DNA from: Erwinia psidii
GTDB lineage: Bacteria; Pseudomonadota; Gammaproteobacteria; Enterobacterales; Enterobacteriaceae
DNA: 45,892 nucleotides
Direction of reading: 5' to 3'
Assembly (NCBI RefSeq): GCF_003846135.1
Contig: NZ_RHHM01000023.1
Location: 1 to 45,892, forward strand
Below the pieces are notes generated by a model that saw only the letters and a list, made by a program, of their open reading frames with translations, had not been told where the DNA came from and made no database searches. The position numbers and the translations under genes were made by a program. Positions 6,502 through 18,699 of this stretch are shown here, piece after piece; the first letter of the stretch is position 1; each line of letters opens with the position of its first letter.

Positions 6502-8474
6502 AATGCCTGTAATACAAACAGATGCGTTCCGGCATCGCTGTCTGTTCGTCCACTGGTCGCGTACAAACGGCGATGCTGCTGCACGCTAAACCCGGCTATT
6601 CTGGCCAAATCGGAAAAGCAGTCCGGTGAGGTTTTTTGTTCAACTTCGTAGTCCAGTCCGGCAACTAACGCTTCCAGCTCAAGAATATGGAAGCGATAAA
6701 ATACCTGCAAATAATTAGCAGGCTGCGGCGGAAGATGTAAGCTATGCAGTGTTTCCAGCAGATGTTTGCAACGATATTCAGCCCGCCCTTCATCGCCTGT
6801 CCGGGCCTCAAATAAAGCCTGTGGCACATCTTTGCGCAGCATCTGCACCAGACGACACTCATCCACCGAAAGCGCCTCTGCTGATATAGGTATCAGCGTG
6901 TCAGCAATATACTGCAGGTGATGTTTCATCAGGCCAGTTTTGCGTTGACTGATAGTAGAGAAAGGGCTAATCATTTCATCGGAGACAATAAAAACACCCC
7001 CACGGGCCAACTGTCGCCGCGTCGAGCTGAGAAACGCCATCGTATCCAGATGATGGGAAGCCCCGACTGAAATAGCCGCATCAAACGGATGATCTGGCAC
7101 AGGAAGATCGGTAATGCTGCCCTTACCGGGGTGCACATTAGGTGTGTTTTTAAACAGCTTTTGCAAATGATTAAAAGCCGTTTCACTGGGGTCCACGGTG
7201 GTGACCTGTAGTTCTGGCAACAACTCCAGTAACATCTTTAAGGGCAATCCCGGACCGGTCCCAATATCAATTACCCGTGAAGCACGATGAGAAAGGTAAC
7301 GACTCAGTTGTTGAGCAATCGCCACAGACTGTCTGGCGTAGGCTGGATGCACCATCTCCCAGACCGCATAGCCATCCACATCAATTCGATCTTCAAACAG
7401 CACCGTGTCATTATCGCGCTCCACAACAGGCGTGACTTCATAACGGGGAGCAGCGCACCGTGGTACAGAGGGTTGACCATTACGGGTCAGCACCTCTGCT
7501 GCAAGACTGGAAAGACAGAAGGTGTCGGAACGTGACAGCATTTGCAGTCTGGACTGGCTCTCTGCGTCAATCTGGTTCCACGGCGAAATGGCAAGATTGC
7601 TCAGATCCACGGCCTGCTGCAATAAGGGATTTTTCGCCGTTTCTTCCTCCAGACGCGCGTGGCTTCCCTCACGAGCGAGACAAATCAATTTTGGTCCCTG
7701 CTCATCAACATAAAAAGCCTGCATACCCGGCGATTCCGGTAGCAGTCTTTGCTGGATCTGCTCTGCTGCGTCGGCCATATCCTCACAACCGGTGAAACAG
7801 AGGCGAACCGCATTCACGCCCTGACGGCTTTCCAGCGCGAGACGACGAAACTGTTGCTGTAAACCGGACCAGTCATCTTCCGTTCCCGGCCATTCACGAT
7901 AAATATCGTGTTCTCCCGGTGCAGCTTCAGCCAGGGTGGGATAAATCACACTGATCATCATCGAAGTCTGTTCATCCAGACTTTGATAAAGGTGGGGCGT
8001 ATCACTGGCAAAGCTACAGCTTTTACCGGCGCTGAGGAAAACAGGCTCCGACTGGGGGCCGGTAAGCGCACGCCCCTTAAGCACCACCACGTTCTCTTCC
8101 ACTCCAGGCATATGCGCTTCTGCCATGCGTTTCGTGTGAGGTGCTAAATCCATCACATAGGTTTCAATAACGAAGGGAGAAGATTGCTTATTAATCAGGC
8201 GAACGCTGACACCGGACGAACTGGATTCAACTGACTGATCCTGTTCCTGTGAGATAAGCTCGCCAAAGGTAACCCCCAGCGCATGTGCCAGCCGCCATAC
8301 GGTTTCAATGGTGGGATTGCCGCGCCCGGCCTCAATGCCGGAAAGTGTCGCTTTGCCAATGCCACTGGTTTCTGCCAGACCGGAAAGCGAAAGCCCGCGA
8401 GATTTCCTCACTCTGGCAAGGCTTAATGACACAGACTGGCGAAAATCACTGGACAGCAATAACGAATTTTCCAT
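6498..8474 (-). CDS. XRE-HTH + cupin + SAM-methyltransferase fusion protein
   Basis: The 658-aa product has three parts. Residues about 15-72 form an XRE helix-turn-helix (RVRKSRGLSLSGLAETSGIG, then KATLSGIEAGRGNPTIETVW). Residues about 85-190 look like a cupin sensor domain, as in XRE-cupin regulators such as PuuR/SutR. Residues about 395-510 are a class I SAM-dependent methyltransferase (VIDIGTGPGLPLK as motif I, TTVDPSE as the acidic loop, AISVGASHHLD as motif IV). A helical C-terminal region of about 140 residues follows. XRE-cupin regulators are usually about 180-200 aa, so the extra 460 residues are unusual. ATG 8474 follows AGGAAG at 8 bases and lies downstream of a good promoter; the longer frame to 8519 would start about at the transcription start. 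It heads the operon with azlC and azlD. Confidence 0.85.
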   Translation of the reverse strand: MENSLLLSSDFRQSVSLSLARVRKSRGLSLSGLAETSGIGKATLSGIEAGRGNPTIETVWRLAHALGVTFGELISQEQDQSVESSSSGVSVRLINKQSSPFVIETYVMDLAPHTKRMAEAHMPGVEENVVVLKGRALTGPQSEPVFLSAGKSCSFASDTPHLYQSLDEQTSMMISVIYPTLAEAAPGEHDIYREWPGTEDDWSGLQQQFRRLALESRQGVNAVRLCFTGCEDMADAAEQIQQRLLPESPGMQAFYVDEQGPKLICLAREGSHARLEEETAKNPLLQQAVDLSNLAISPWNQIDAESQSRLQMLSRSDTFCLSSLAAEVLTRNGQPSVPRCAAPRYEVTPVVERDNDTVLFEDRIDVDGYAVWEMVHPAYARQSVAIAQQLSRYLSHRASRVIDIGTGPGLPLKMLLELLPELQVTTVDPSETAFNHLQKLFKNTPNVHPGKGSITDLPVPDHPFDAAISVGASHHLDTMAFLSSTRRQLARGGVFIVSDEMISPFSTISQRKTGLMKHHLQYIADTLIPISAEALSVDECRLVQMLRKDVPQALFEARTGDEGRAEYRCKHLLETLHSLHLPPQPANYLQVFYRFHILELEALVAGLDYEVEQKTSPDCFSDLARIAGFSVQQHRRLYATSGRTDSDAGTHLFVLQAL

Positions 8475-8527
8475 GACACACTTCCTGCATTTAACATCGG
8501 CGTTCTGTATAAAGGCCAATGTTGTTC

Positions 8528-8557
8528 CTTATAATGAACGACGCTGCTGACTGTCAA
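8528..8557 (-). promoter_or_regulatory. Promoter of the fusion-azlC-azlD operon with overlapping inverted repeat
   Basis: On the minus strand TTGACA (8557-8552) lies 18 bp before TATAAG (8533-8528), or 17 bp before TTATAA. ATAATGAA (8531-8538) and its inverse TTCATTAT (8573-8580) flank the -35, and GTTC...GAAC arms surround the -10; these are candidate operators for the encoded XRE protein. Confidence 0.55.
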
Positions 8558-8673
8558 TTGTTTCACCAAAAATTCATTATTATGCTTCGCACCAGCAGGG
8601 TTTTCTGTAGGTTTCCGGCAGGCAACAGGCTAGAATGCCCTCCTTTTATTATGGATTAATTTGGAGTCTTACC

Positions 8674-9012
8674 ATGCAAACGCTTCCTCCATGCCCTAAA
8701 TGCCACTCTGAATACACCTGGCAGGATGGTGAACTCTTCAATTGTCCCGAATGTGGGCAGGTATGGTCTGAAGGTGCAGATACAGCCAATGAAGACATCC
8801 TGACAGTCAAAGATGCCAATGGTAATCTGTTGGCAGACGGCGACAATGTGACCGTCATCAAGGACCTGAAAGTCAAGGGCAGCTCCACTCCCCTGAAAAT
8901 TGGCACCAGGGTAAAAGGCATACGTCTGGTTGAAGGAGACCATAACATTGACTGTAAAATCGATGGTTTTGGCCCAATGAAACTGAAATCTGAGTTTGTG
9001 AAGAAAAACTAA
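8674..9012 (+). CDS. yjdM: YjdM (PhnA-like) zinc-ribbon protein
   Basis: The 112-aa protein matches E. coli YjdM (111 aa). It has an N-terminal zinc ribbon ([11 protein letters not shown] and [10 protein letters not shown]) and the C-terminal PhnA domain ([40 protein letters not shown]). Despite the old name PhnA it is not a shown phosphonoacetate hydrolase, and the cellular role is unknown. ATG 8674 has GGAG 8 bases upstream and begins at the conserved [10 protein letters not shown], so the 13 extra codons of the longer frame are excluded. It is divergent from the methyltransferase operon and appears to be a single-gene unit. No clear terminator follows. Confidence 0.92.
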   Translation: MQTLPPCPKCHSEYTWQDGELFNCPECGQVWSEGADTANEDILTVKDANGNLLADGDNVTVIKDLKVKGSSTPLKIGTRVKGIRLVEGDHNIDCKIDGFGPMKLKSEFVKKN

Positions 9013-9295
9013 TCCGATTTTAGTCAATGAAAACAGATGCCCGTCTCAGGCTTTCACTTATCTGTTCTTTATCGCTGACGAAACAGACACTCATGGCTAC
9101 CATCAAAACACAGGATAAGCTGCCGCCTGTGATACCGCCGCAATGTCGTAACGCGCTGTCTGATGTTAAAAGACACGGCTTATTTTCATCGTTTAACAGC
9201 AAAATTGCTCATCGTCCTGCTCTTCTTTCGCCATGATGATGTCCAGAGACTGCCGTACGATAAATTATCACCATGATGATCTTCAGGAGCAGACA
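9013..9295. other. Intergenic between yjdM and yicG
   Basis: Short frames on both strands (9027-9236 plus, 9020-9202 minus) have no family match or convincing ribosome-binding site. I call no gene here. Confidence 0.4.
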
Positions 9296-11609
<2,314 letters not shown>

Positions 11610-11740
11610 TTACAGGGAAAAGAGAGACTGAAGGCGACGGGCAACAATAAATCTCTCGTACCGGCTCGAAAAGATTTTTAACAGGTAGTGAAACACGGCA
11701 CAGATGTCGTGGGATGCTTTCCATTTTTCAGCAAATATAG

Positions 11741-12454
<714 letters not shown>

Positions 12455-12507
12455 GGACAACTCAGTATGATGCGCAGTCATTTCGTCACCCGTGGAGTAT
12501 CACACTT

Positions 12508-12783
12508 ATGGCACGCGTAACCGTACAGGACGCAGTAGAAAAAATTGGTAACCGTTTTGACCTGGTGCTGGTCGCCGCCCGTCGCGCACGCCAGATGCAG
12601 GTTGGCGGTAAAGATCCGCTGGTACCGGAAGAAAACGATAAATCAACCGTCATCGCGCTTCGTGAAATTGAAGAAGGGCTTATCACCAACCAGATTCTGG
12701 ATGTGCGTGATCGCCAGGAACAGCATGAGCAGGAAGCCGCGGAGCTACAGGCCGTTACCGCTATTGCTGAAGGTCGTCGTTAA
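12508..12783 (+). CDS. rpoZ: RNA polymerase omega subunit
   Basis: The 91-aa product is the same length as E. coli omega, with the conserved [20 protein letters not shown] and [10 protein letters not shown]. Omega helps assemble beta-prime and forms the first ppGpp binding site on RNA polymerase, which fits its place directly before spoT. It lies 53 bases after gmk. GTGGAG about 10 bases upstream serves as ribosome-binding site. Only 22 bases separate its stop from the spoT start. Confidence 0.97.
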   Translation: MARVTVQDAVEKIGNRFDLVLVAARRARQMQVGGKDPLVPEENDKSTVIALREIEEGLITNQILDVRDRQEQHEQEAAELQAVTAIAEGRR

Positions 12784-12805
12784 TCATCAGCCGGAAGGCT
12801 CGCCC

Positions 12806-14920
12806 TTGTATCTGTTTGAAAGCCTTAATCAACTGATTGAAAAATACCTGCCTGAGGACCAGATTAAACGTCTCAAGCAGGCTTATCTTGTCGCGCGTGA
12901 TGCTCACGAGGGACAGACGCGCTCCAGTGGCGAACCTTATATAACTCACCCGGTTGCTGTCGCCTGCATCCTGGCTGAAATGAAGCTCGACCATGAAACA
13001 CTTATGGCCGCGCTTCTGCACGACGTGATAGAAGATACTCCCGCCACCTATCAGGATATGGAACAGCTGTTTGGTCAGACCGTAGCTGAACTGGTAGAGG
13101 GGGTGTCCAAGCTTGATAAACTGAAATTCCGCGATAAGAAAGAGGCTCAGGCCGAAAACTTCCGTAAGATGATCATGGCGATGGTGCAGGATATCCGCGT
13201 CATTCTGATCAAGCTGGCAGATCGCACGCATAATATGCGAACGCTGGGTGCTTTGCGCCCCGATAAAAAGCGCCGCATCGCGCTGGAAACGCTGGAGATA
13301 TACAGTCCTCTGGCACACCGTTTGGGTATCCACCATCTGAAAACCGAGCTGGAAGAGCTGGGCTTTGAGGCACTGTATCCCAATCGCTACCGTGTGATTA
13401 AAGAAGTGGTAAAAGCGGCGCGTGGCAATCGCAAAGAGATGATCCAAAAAATTCTCTCTGAGATCGATGGCCGGTTGCAGGAGGCAGGGATCCCCTGTCG
13501 TGTTAGCGGCAGAGAGAAGCACCTCTATTCGATTTACTGCAAAATGCATCTGAAAGAACAGCGTTTCCATTCCATTATGGATATCTATGCTTTTCGGGTG
13601 ATTGTCAGCGATGTTGACACCTGCTACCGCGTACTGGGGCAAATGCACAGCCTCTACAAACCCCGTCCTGGCCGGGTAAAAGATTATATCGCCATCCCCA
13701 AAGCCAACGGCTATCAGTCTCTTCATACCTCAATGATTGGACCACACGGTGTGCCGGTTGAAGTACAGATCCGTACGGAAGATATGGATCAAATGGCAGA
13801 GATGGGGGTCGCAGCTCACTGGGCTTACAAAGAGCAGGCAGAAAGCAGCACCACAGCGCAAATTCGCGCACAGCGCTGGTTGCAGAGCCTGCTTGAGTTG
13901 CAGCAAAGTGCTGGCAATTCCTTCGAATTTATTGAAAGTGTCAAATCCGATCTCTTCCCTGATGAGATTTACGTTTTTACCCCGGAAGGCCGCATCGTCG
14001 AACTGCCTACCGGCGCAACCCCCGTTGATTTTGCCTATGCCGTGCATACCGATATCGGACATGCCTGCGTCGGCGCGCGCGTTGATCGTCAACCCTATCC
14101 ACTTTCCCAGTCGTTGAGCAGCGGACAAACGGTTGAAATTATCACCGCACCGGGTGCACGGCCAAATGCCGCCTGGCTGAATTTTGTGGTCAGCTCCAGA
14201 GCACGATCAAAAATCCGTCAGCTGCTGAAAAACCTGAAACGCGATGACTCAGTGAGTCTTGGGCGCCGTTTACTTAACCATGCGCTGGGCGGCAGTCGGA
14301 AGCTGGCCGAGATCTCTCCTGAGAATATTCAACACGAACTGGAACGTATGAAGCTGGCAACACTTGACGATTTGCTGGCAGAAATAGGCCTGGGCAATGC
14401 CATGAGCGTGGTGATTGCCAAAAATCTGCAGCAAAGTGAGCAATTCGTTACCGCGACGGTCAGTACCTCTTCACGGGGCAAGTTGCCAATCAAGGGTGCC
14501 GACGGTGTGCTGATCACACTGGCCAAATGCTGCCGCCCTATTCCCGGCGATCCTATCGTGGCACATGTCAGCCCGGGCAAAGGCCTGGTGGTACATCATG
14601 AGTCCTGCCGTAATATTCGTGGCTATCAGAAAGAGCCAGAGAAATATATGGCAGTGGAATGGGACAAGGTTACCGAACAGGAGTTCGTGGCGGAGATCAA
14701 AGTAGATATGTTTAATCATCAGGGGGCGTTGGCAAACCTGACCGCAGCGATTAACACTGCCGGATCGAATATTCAGAGCCTTAACACGGAAGAGAAAGAT
14801 GGCCGTGTTTATTGCGCTTTTATCCGTCTGACGGCCCACGATCGCGTTCATCTGGCAAATATAATGCGTAAAATCCGCGTGATGCCCGACGTGATTAAAG
14901 TCCACCGTAACCGAAATTAG
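12806..14920 (+). CDS. spoT: Bifunctional (p)ppGpp synthase/hydrolase SpoT
   Basis: The 704-aa protein (702 in E. coli) degrades (p)ppGpp to GTP/GDP and pyrophosphate, with weak synthase activity. In order: the HD hydrolase (THPVAVACIL, then ALLHDVIEDT), the RelA/SpoT synthetase domain (VSGREKHLYSIYCKM, PRPGRVKDYIAIPKANGYQS), TGS (DEIYVFTPEGRIVELPTGAT), the zinc-finger/helical region (CCRPIPGDP) and C-terminal ACT (MFNHQGALANLTAAINTAGS). I place the start at TTG 12806 (LYLFESLNQLI), preceded by GGAAGG at the right distance, as in E. coli; the open frame upstream is an out-of-register reading of rpoZ. trmH follows after 3 bases. Confidence 0.96.
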   Translation: MYLFESLNQLIEKYLPEDQIKRLKQAYLVARDAHEGQTRSSGEPYITHPVAVACILAEMKLDHETLMAALLHDVIEDTPATYQDMEQLFGQTVAELVEGVSKLDKLKFRDKKEAQAENFRKMIMAMVQDIRVILIKLADRTHNMRTLGALRPDKKRRIALETLEIYSPLAHRLGIHHLKTELEELGFEALYPNRYRVIKEVVKAARGNRKEMIQKILSEIDGRLQEAGIPCRVSGREKHLYSIYCKMHLKEQRFHSIMDIYAFRVIVSDVDTCYRVLGQMHSLYKPRPGRVKDYIAIPKANGYQSLHTSMIGPHGVPVEVQIRTEDMDQMAEMGVAAHWAYKEQAESSTTAQIRAQRWLQSLLELQQSAGNSFEFIESVKSDLFPDEIYVFTPEGRIVELPTGATPVDFAYAVHTDIGHACVGARVDRQPYPLSQSLSSGQTVEIITAPGARPNAAWLNFVVSSRARSKIRQLLKNLKRDDSVSLGRRLLNHALGGSRKLAEISPENIQHELERMKLATLDDLLAEIGLGNAMSVVIAKNLQQSEQFVTATVSTSSRGKLPIKGADGVLITLAKCCRPIPGDPIVAHVSPGKGLVVHHESCRNIRGYQKEPEKYMAVEWDKVTEQEFVAEIKVDMFNHQGALANLTAAINTAGSNIQSLNTEEKDGRVYCAFIRLTAHDRVHLANIMRKIRVMPDVIKVHRNRN

Positions 14921-14923
14921 TCG

Positions 14924-15622
14924 ATGAATGCTCAACGTTATGCCCGTATCCTTGAGATGCTGGCCGCCCGCCAGCACGATCTGACCGTTTGTATGGAAGA
15001 GGTTCATAAACCTCATAACGTATCCGCTGTTATCCGTACTGCTGATGCGGTCGGTGTGCACCAGGTTCATGCCGTCTGGCCCGGTTGCCGGATGCGCACT
15101 ATGGCTTCTACCGCGGCGGGCAGCAACAGCTGGGTACAGGTAAAAACCCACACCAGCATTGCCGATGCGGTGAGTCATCTGAAAAGCCAGGGTATGCAAA
15201 TCCTCGCCACTCACCTGTCTGATAATGCAGTCGACTTCCGTGATATCGACTATACCCGTCCAACCTGCATTCTGATGGGACAGGAAAAAACCGGTATCAC
15301 ACAGGAAGCACTGAAACTCGCAGATCAGGACATCATTATCCCGATGACCGGCATGGTGCAGTCGCTGAATGTTTCGGTGGCCTCCGCCCTGATCCTGTAT
15401 GAAGCACAGCGTCAGCGGCAGAATGCCGGAATGTATCAGCGTCAGCGGAGCACGCTGGAGTTCAGCGAGCAGCAGCGTCTGCTGTTTGAGGGCGGCTATC
15501 CGGTGCTGGCCCGCGTCGCCAAACAAAAAGGTCTGCCCTGGCCGGAAATCAACGAACAGGGCGAAGTGATTGCTACGCCGGAGTGGTGGGCTTTGATGCA
15601 AGCATCGGTACGCAGAAAATGA
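14924..15622 (+). CDS. trmH: tRNA (guanosine(18)-2'-O)-methyltransferase
   Basis: The 232-aa SPOUT-class enzyme methylates the 2'-O of G18 in tRNA. The SpoU motifs are present: NVSAVIRTADAVGVHQVHAV (motif 1), ILMGQEKTGIT (motif 2) and MVQSLNVSVASALILYEAQR (motif 3, the knot). E. coli TrmH (SpoU) has 229 residues. The ATG comes three bases after the spoT stop, and its TGA overlaps the recG ATG (ATGA), so the three are translationally coupled. Confidence 0.96.
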   Translation: MNAQRYARILEMLAARQHDLTVCMEEVHKPHNVSAVIRTADAVGVHQVHAVWPGCRMRTMASTAAGSNSWVQVKTHTSIADAVSHLKSQGMQILATHLSDNAVDFRDIDYTRPTCILMGQEKTGITQEALKLADQDIIIPMTGMVQSLNVSVASALILYEAQRQRQNAGMYQRQRSTLEFSEQQRLLFEGGYPVLARVAKQKGLPWPEINEQGEVIATPEWWALMQASVRRK

Positions 15623-17700
15623 AAGGCCACCTGCTGGATGCTGTCCCTCTCAGCACGTTATCCGGTGTTGGCCACAGCCAGGCAGGTAAATTAGCGAAGC
15701 TGGGATTAGTCACCGTACAGGATCTGCTACTGCATTTGCCCCTGCGCTATGAAGATCGTACCCAGCTTTATGCTATCAATGATCTGCTGCCAAATATTTT
15801 CGCCACGGTAGAGGGCGAAGTGTTGCAGAGCGATATCACTTTTGGCCGCCGACGGATGCTCACCTGCCAGATCGGTGATGGTACGGGGATCCTGACACTA
15901 CGCTTTTTCAACTTCAATGCCGGGATGAAAAACAGCCTGGCTCCGGGTCGCCGCGTGACGGTCTATGGCGAGATTAAACGCGGCCAGCGCGGTGCCGAGA
16001 TTATCCATCCTGAATATCGCGTGCAGGGTGATAACAGTGTGGTGGAATTGCAGGAAACGCTAACGCCGGTCTATTCCACCACCGAGGGTATTCGCCAGGC
16101 AACGCTGCGCAACCTTACCGATCGGGCGCTTGAGCTGCTACAAACCTGTGCCATTACAGAGCTACTCCCGCCTGAACTCAGTAAAGGCATGATCGGCCTG
16201 CCGGAAGCGCTACGAACGTTGCATCGTCCACCGCCAGATATAGCGCTGACCGATCTGCAAAGCGGGACGCATCCAGCACAGCGCCGTCTGATCATGGAAG
16301 AATTGCTGGCACATAACCTGAGTATGCTGGCCGTCCGTGCCGGAACCCAACGTCATCATGCTCTGCCTTTACCCTCCCGTCATGAACTCAGCGATAAGCT
16401 ACTGGCAGCACTCCCCTTCAGTCCGACTGGCGCTCAGCAAAGGGTCATCCGTGAGATTGAACAGGATCTGGCACAGGACCATCCCATGTTGCGACTGGTA
16501 CAGGGCGATGTTGGTTCGGGGAAAACCCTGGTTGCTGCTTTAACCGCCCTTAATGTGATTGCCTGGGGTAAACAGGTGGCACTAATGGCACCAACAGAAC
16601 TTCTGGCAGAACAACATGCCAGTAATTTCCGTCAGTGGTTTGGGCCACTGGGTATTGAAGTGGGCTGGCTGGCTGGTAAGCAAAAAGGGAAAGCCCGCCA
16701 GGCACAACAGGACGCTATTGCCAGCGGGCAGGTATCCATGATCGTTGGCACCCATGCCATTTTCCAGGAGCAGGTGCGGTTTAATGGTCTGGCACTGGTG
16801 ATTATTGATGAGCAACATCGCTTTGGCGTCCATCAACGTCTGGCGCTGCGGGAAAAAGGTGAAGAACAGGGCTTTCATCCACATCAGCTGATCATGACAG
16901 CCACCCCCATCCCGCGGACCCTGGCGATGACGGCCTATGCCGACCTGGATACCTCCACGATTGATGAGCTTCCACCTGGCAGAACCCCGGTGACTACCGT
17001 CGCCATCCCCGATACACGACGTTCAGAGATTATCGAACGGGTCAAAAGCGCCTGTAGCGAAGAAGGCCGCCAGGCTTACTGGGTATGTACACTGATTGAA
17101 GAGTCGGAACAGCTGGAAGCGCAGGCAGCCGAAGCGACCTGGGAAGAATTAAAGCTGGCGCTGCCAACACTTCAGGTTGGACTGGTACACGGCCGGATGA
17201 GGCCCACGGAAAAACAAATGATTATGCAGGCCTTTAAGCAGGGTGAAATCCATCTGCTGATTGCCACAACGGTGATCGAAGTCGGTGTGGATGTTCCGAA
17301 TGCCAGCCTGATGATCATCGAAAACCCGGAAAGGCTGGGACTGGCGCAACTTCATCAATTACGCGGACGGGTGGGTCGTGGGTCTGTCGCCTCGCATTGC
17401 GTGTTGCTTTACAAAACGCCACTGAGTAAAGGGGCACAAAAACGTCTCCAGGTGCTTCGTGACAGCAATGATGGCTTTGTCATAGCGCAATGTGATTTGG
17501 AAATTCGTGGTCCTGGTGAACTGTTGGGTACCCGGCAAACCGGTAATGCAGAATTTAAAGTAGCAGATCTACTTCGCGACAGTGCAATGATCCCGGAAGT
17601 ACAGCGCATTGCCCAACATATTCATCAACATTACCCTGAACAGGCCCAGGCATTAATTGATCGCTGGTTACCCGAAACAGCGCAATATGGCAATGTATGA
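15619..17700 (+). CDS. recG: ATP-dependent DNA helicase RecG
   Basis: The 693-aa protein has the E. coli length. It remodels stalled forks and branched recombination intermediates. The N-terminal wedge (OB) domain covers about residues 60-160; the SF2 motor has Walker A GDVGSGKT, the DEQH box, motif III TATPIPRTLAM and motif VI QLRGRVGRG; the C-terminal TRG region includes LGTRQTGNAEFKVADL. I use ATG 15619, which overlaps the trmH stop and gives the conserved MKGHLLDAVPLS; the frame is open 12 codons further upstream inside trmH. It ends the operon; the next kilobase is gene-free. Confidence 0.96.
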   Translation: MKGHLLDAVPLSTLSGVGHSQAGKLAKLGLVTVQDLLLHLPLRYEDRTQLYAINDLLPNIFATVEGEVLQSDITFGRRRMLTCQIGDGTGILTLRFFNFNAGMKNSLAPGRRVTVYGEIKRGQRGAEIIHPEYRVQGDNSVVELQETLTPVYSTTEGIRQATLRNLTDRALELLQTCAITELLPPELSKGMIGLPEALRTLHRPPPDIALTDLQSGTHPAQRRLIMEELLAHNLSMLAVRAGTQRHHALPLPSRHELSDKLLAALPFSPTGAQQRVIREIEQDLAQDHPMLRLVQGDVGSGKTLVAALTALNVIAWGKQVALMAPTELLAEQHASNFRQWFGPLGIEVGWLAGKQKGKARQAQQDAIASGQVSMIVGTHAIFQEQVRFNGLALVIIDEQHRFGVHQRLALREKGEEQGFHPHQLIMTATPIPRTLAMTAYADLDTSTIDELPPGRTPVTTVAIPDTRRSEIIERVKSACSEEGRQAYWVCTLIEESEQLEAQAAEATWEELKLALPTLQVGLVHGRMRPTEKQMIMQAFKQGEIHLLIATTVIEVGVDVPNASLMIIENPERLGLAQLHQLRGRVGRGSVASHCVLLYKTPLSKGAQKRLQVLRDSNDGFVIAQCDLEIRGPGELLGTRQTGNAEFKVADLLRDSAMIPEVQRIAQHIHQHYPEQAQALIDRWLPETAQYGNV

Positions 17701-18254
17701 CTTACCAGGTGCATTTCTCTATATAATAGAGTGGACCTCCCACCAGTTATTTAAATTAAATGAGCTAATGTTTTATTCTTGCTAATTAATTATCTTCCAC
17801 ATGGCGAAATTCCTGTTTTCCTGCCGGACCATTGACGTAAAAAATACCATCTGTAATATCACAGAAGAAAAGTATTAACAGAAAATTAGCATCCCTTTTC
17901 AGGAGCACTGGTGCCAGGCGTTATTTTTGAAAATAATCGAAAAGCCACAAAAAATAACCGGCTAAAACGTTTTTATTCACTGTTGCTCTCAGCTTATATG
18001 CGGCATGCTGGGCCGGTTTACCCCCTCTTTGATGATGAATTTTTGTCATCAGGGTTAACTTTTGCCATAAAAAAATGACGAAACGGATTTGTTTTTAACG
18101 TGTAAAAAGCATGGAATAAATCCTAATTTTGAAAAGAATCAAGTCGCAGGATGCTGACAGCAAACGCCGTACAACAGGAATAGCACCACGGAAAATTATA
18201 AAAAATATAATTAAGACCATTTTTATTTTGAGAAAACACATTTATGACATTTTT
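17701..18254. other. Gene-free AT-rich region upstream of JUMPstart
   Basis: No gene is visible. In E. coli gltS follows recG convergently; here it is absent. The region should hold the promoter of the glycan operon; TATAAT at 18206-18211 is a possible -10, without a clear -35. No obvious recG terminator was found. Confidence 0.45.
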
Positions 18255-18292
18255 AAGTGCACTGGTAGCTATAAGCCAAGGGCGGTAGCTTG
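18255..18292 (+). promoter_or_regulatory. JUMPstart element with ops site (RfaH recruitment)
   Basis: The stretch carries the JUMPstart landmarks in order: AAGTGCACTGGTAGCT, ATAAGCCAAG and GGCGGTAGCTTG. The last (18281-18292) matches the ops consensus GGCGGTAGCGTG at 11 of 12 positions. In enterobacteria this element lies in the leader of surface-polysaccharide operons; RNA polymerase pauses at ops and takes up RfaH, which blocks early termination. It lies 408 bases before the first glycosyltransferase gene on the same strand. Confidence 0.85.
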
Positions 18293-18699
18293 ATTTTAAG
18301 AGTGGTTAGCCACGGCATTTATCTTAATAATAATTTGTCAACAACTGCTCTAATCTCAGACATAATTGAATTCACGTTCGCCAGTCTGCAGCTACCAGGA
18401 ATCAACTTAAAGGATCATTTTTTCTGTTAATTGGTGGCGCTAATCCTTACCTCAATGATAAGTTTGCTCAGTGAAACTCGCAGATTCATGGTGTTTTTCA
18501 GATGGCACATTGATGTTATCTGTAAACAGGGTTAATGGGTGACGGGCATGGGATACGTCCTGACCTCAACCGCCCCCCTATCGACCAGTGCCTTTTCCGG
18601 GATGTGCGGTACAATTCAACCGATTGATTTCCTGTTGGAATAAAGGTTTCAAAATTTATCCGTTTAACTTACTGCGGGTGAACAACGTTAAGAGGCAAC
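18293..18699 (+). other. Long untranslated leader of the glycan operon
   Basis: About 400 bases with no gene separate ops from the first ATG, as is common in RfaH-controlled operons. AAGAGGCAAC before ATG 18700 holds the ribosome-binding site. I see no clear intrinsic terminator. Confidence 0.5.

Noticed and set aside
12761..13726. A 321-codon minus-strand frame opposite spoT
   Set aside because: Antisense shadow of spoT; no family resemblance and codon use typical of a mirrored gene.
14471..15601. A 376-codon minus-strand frame opposite spoT/trmH
   Set aside because: Spans two well-supported genes on the other strand; shadow frame.
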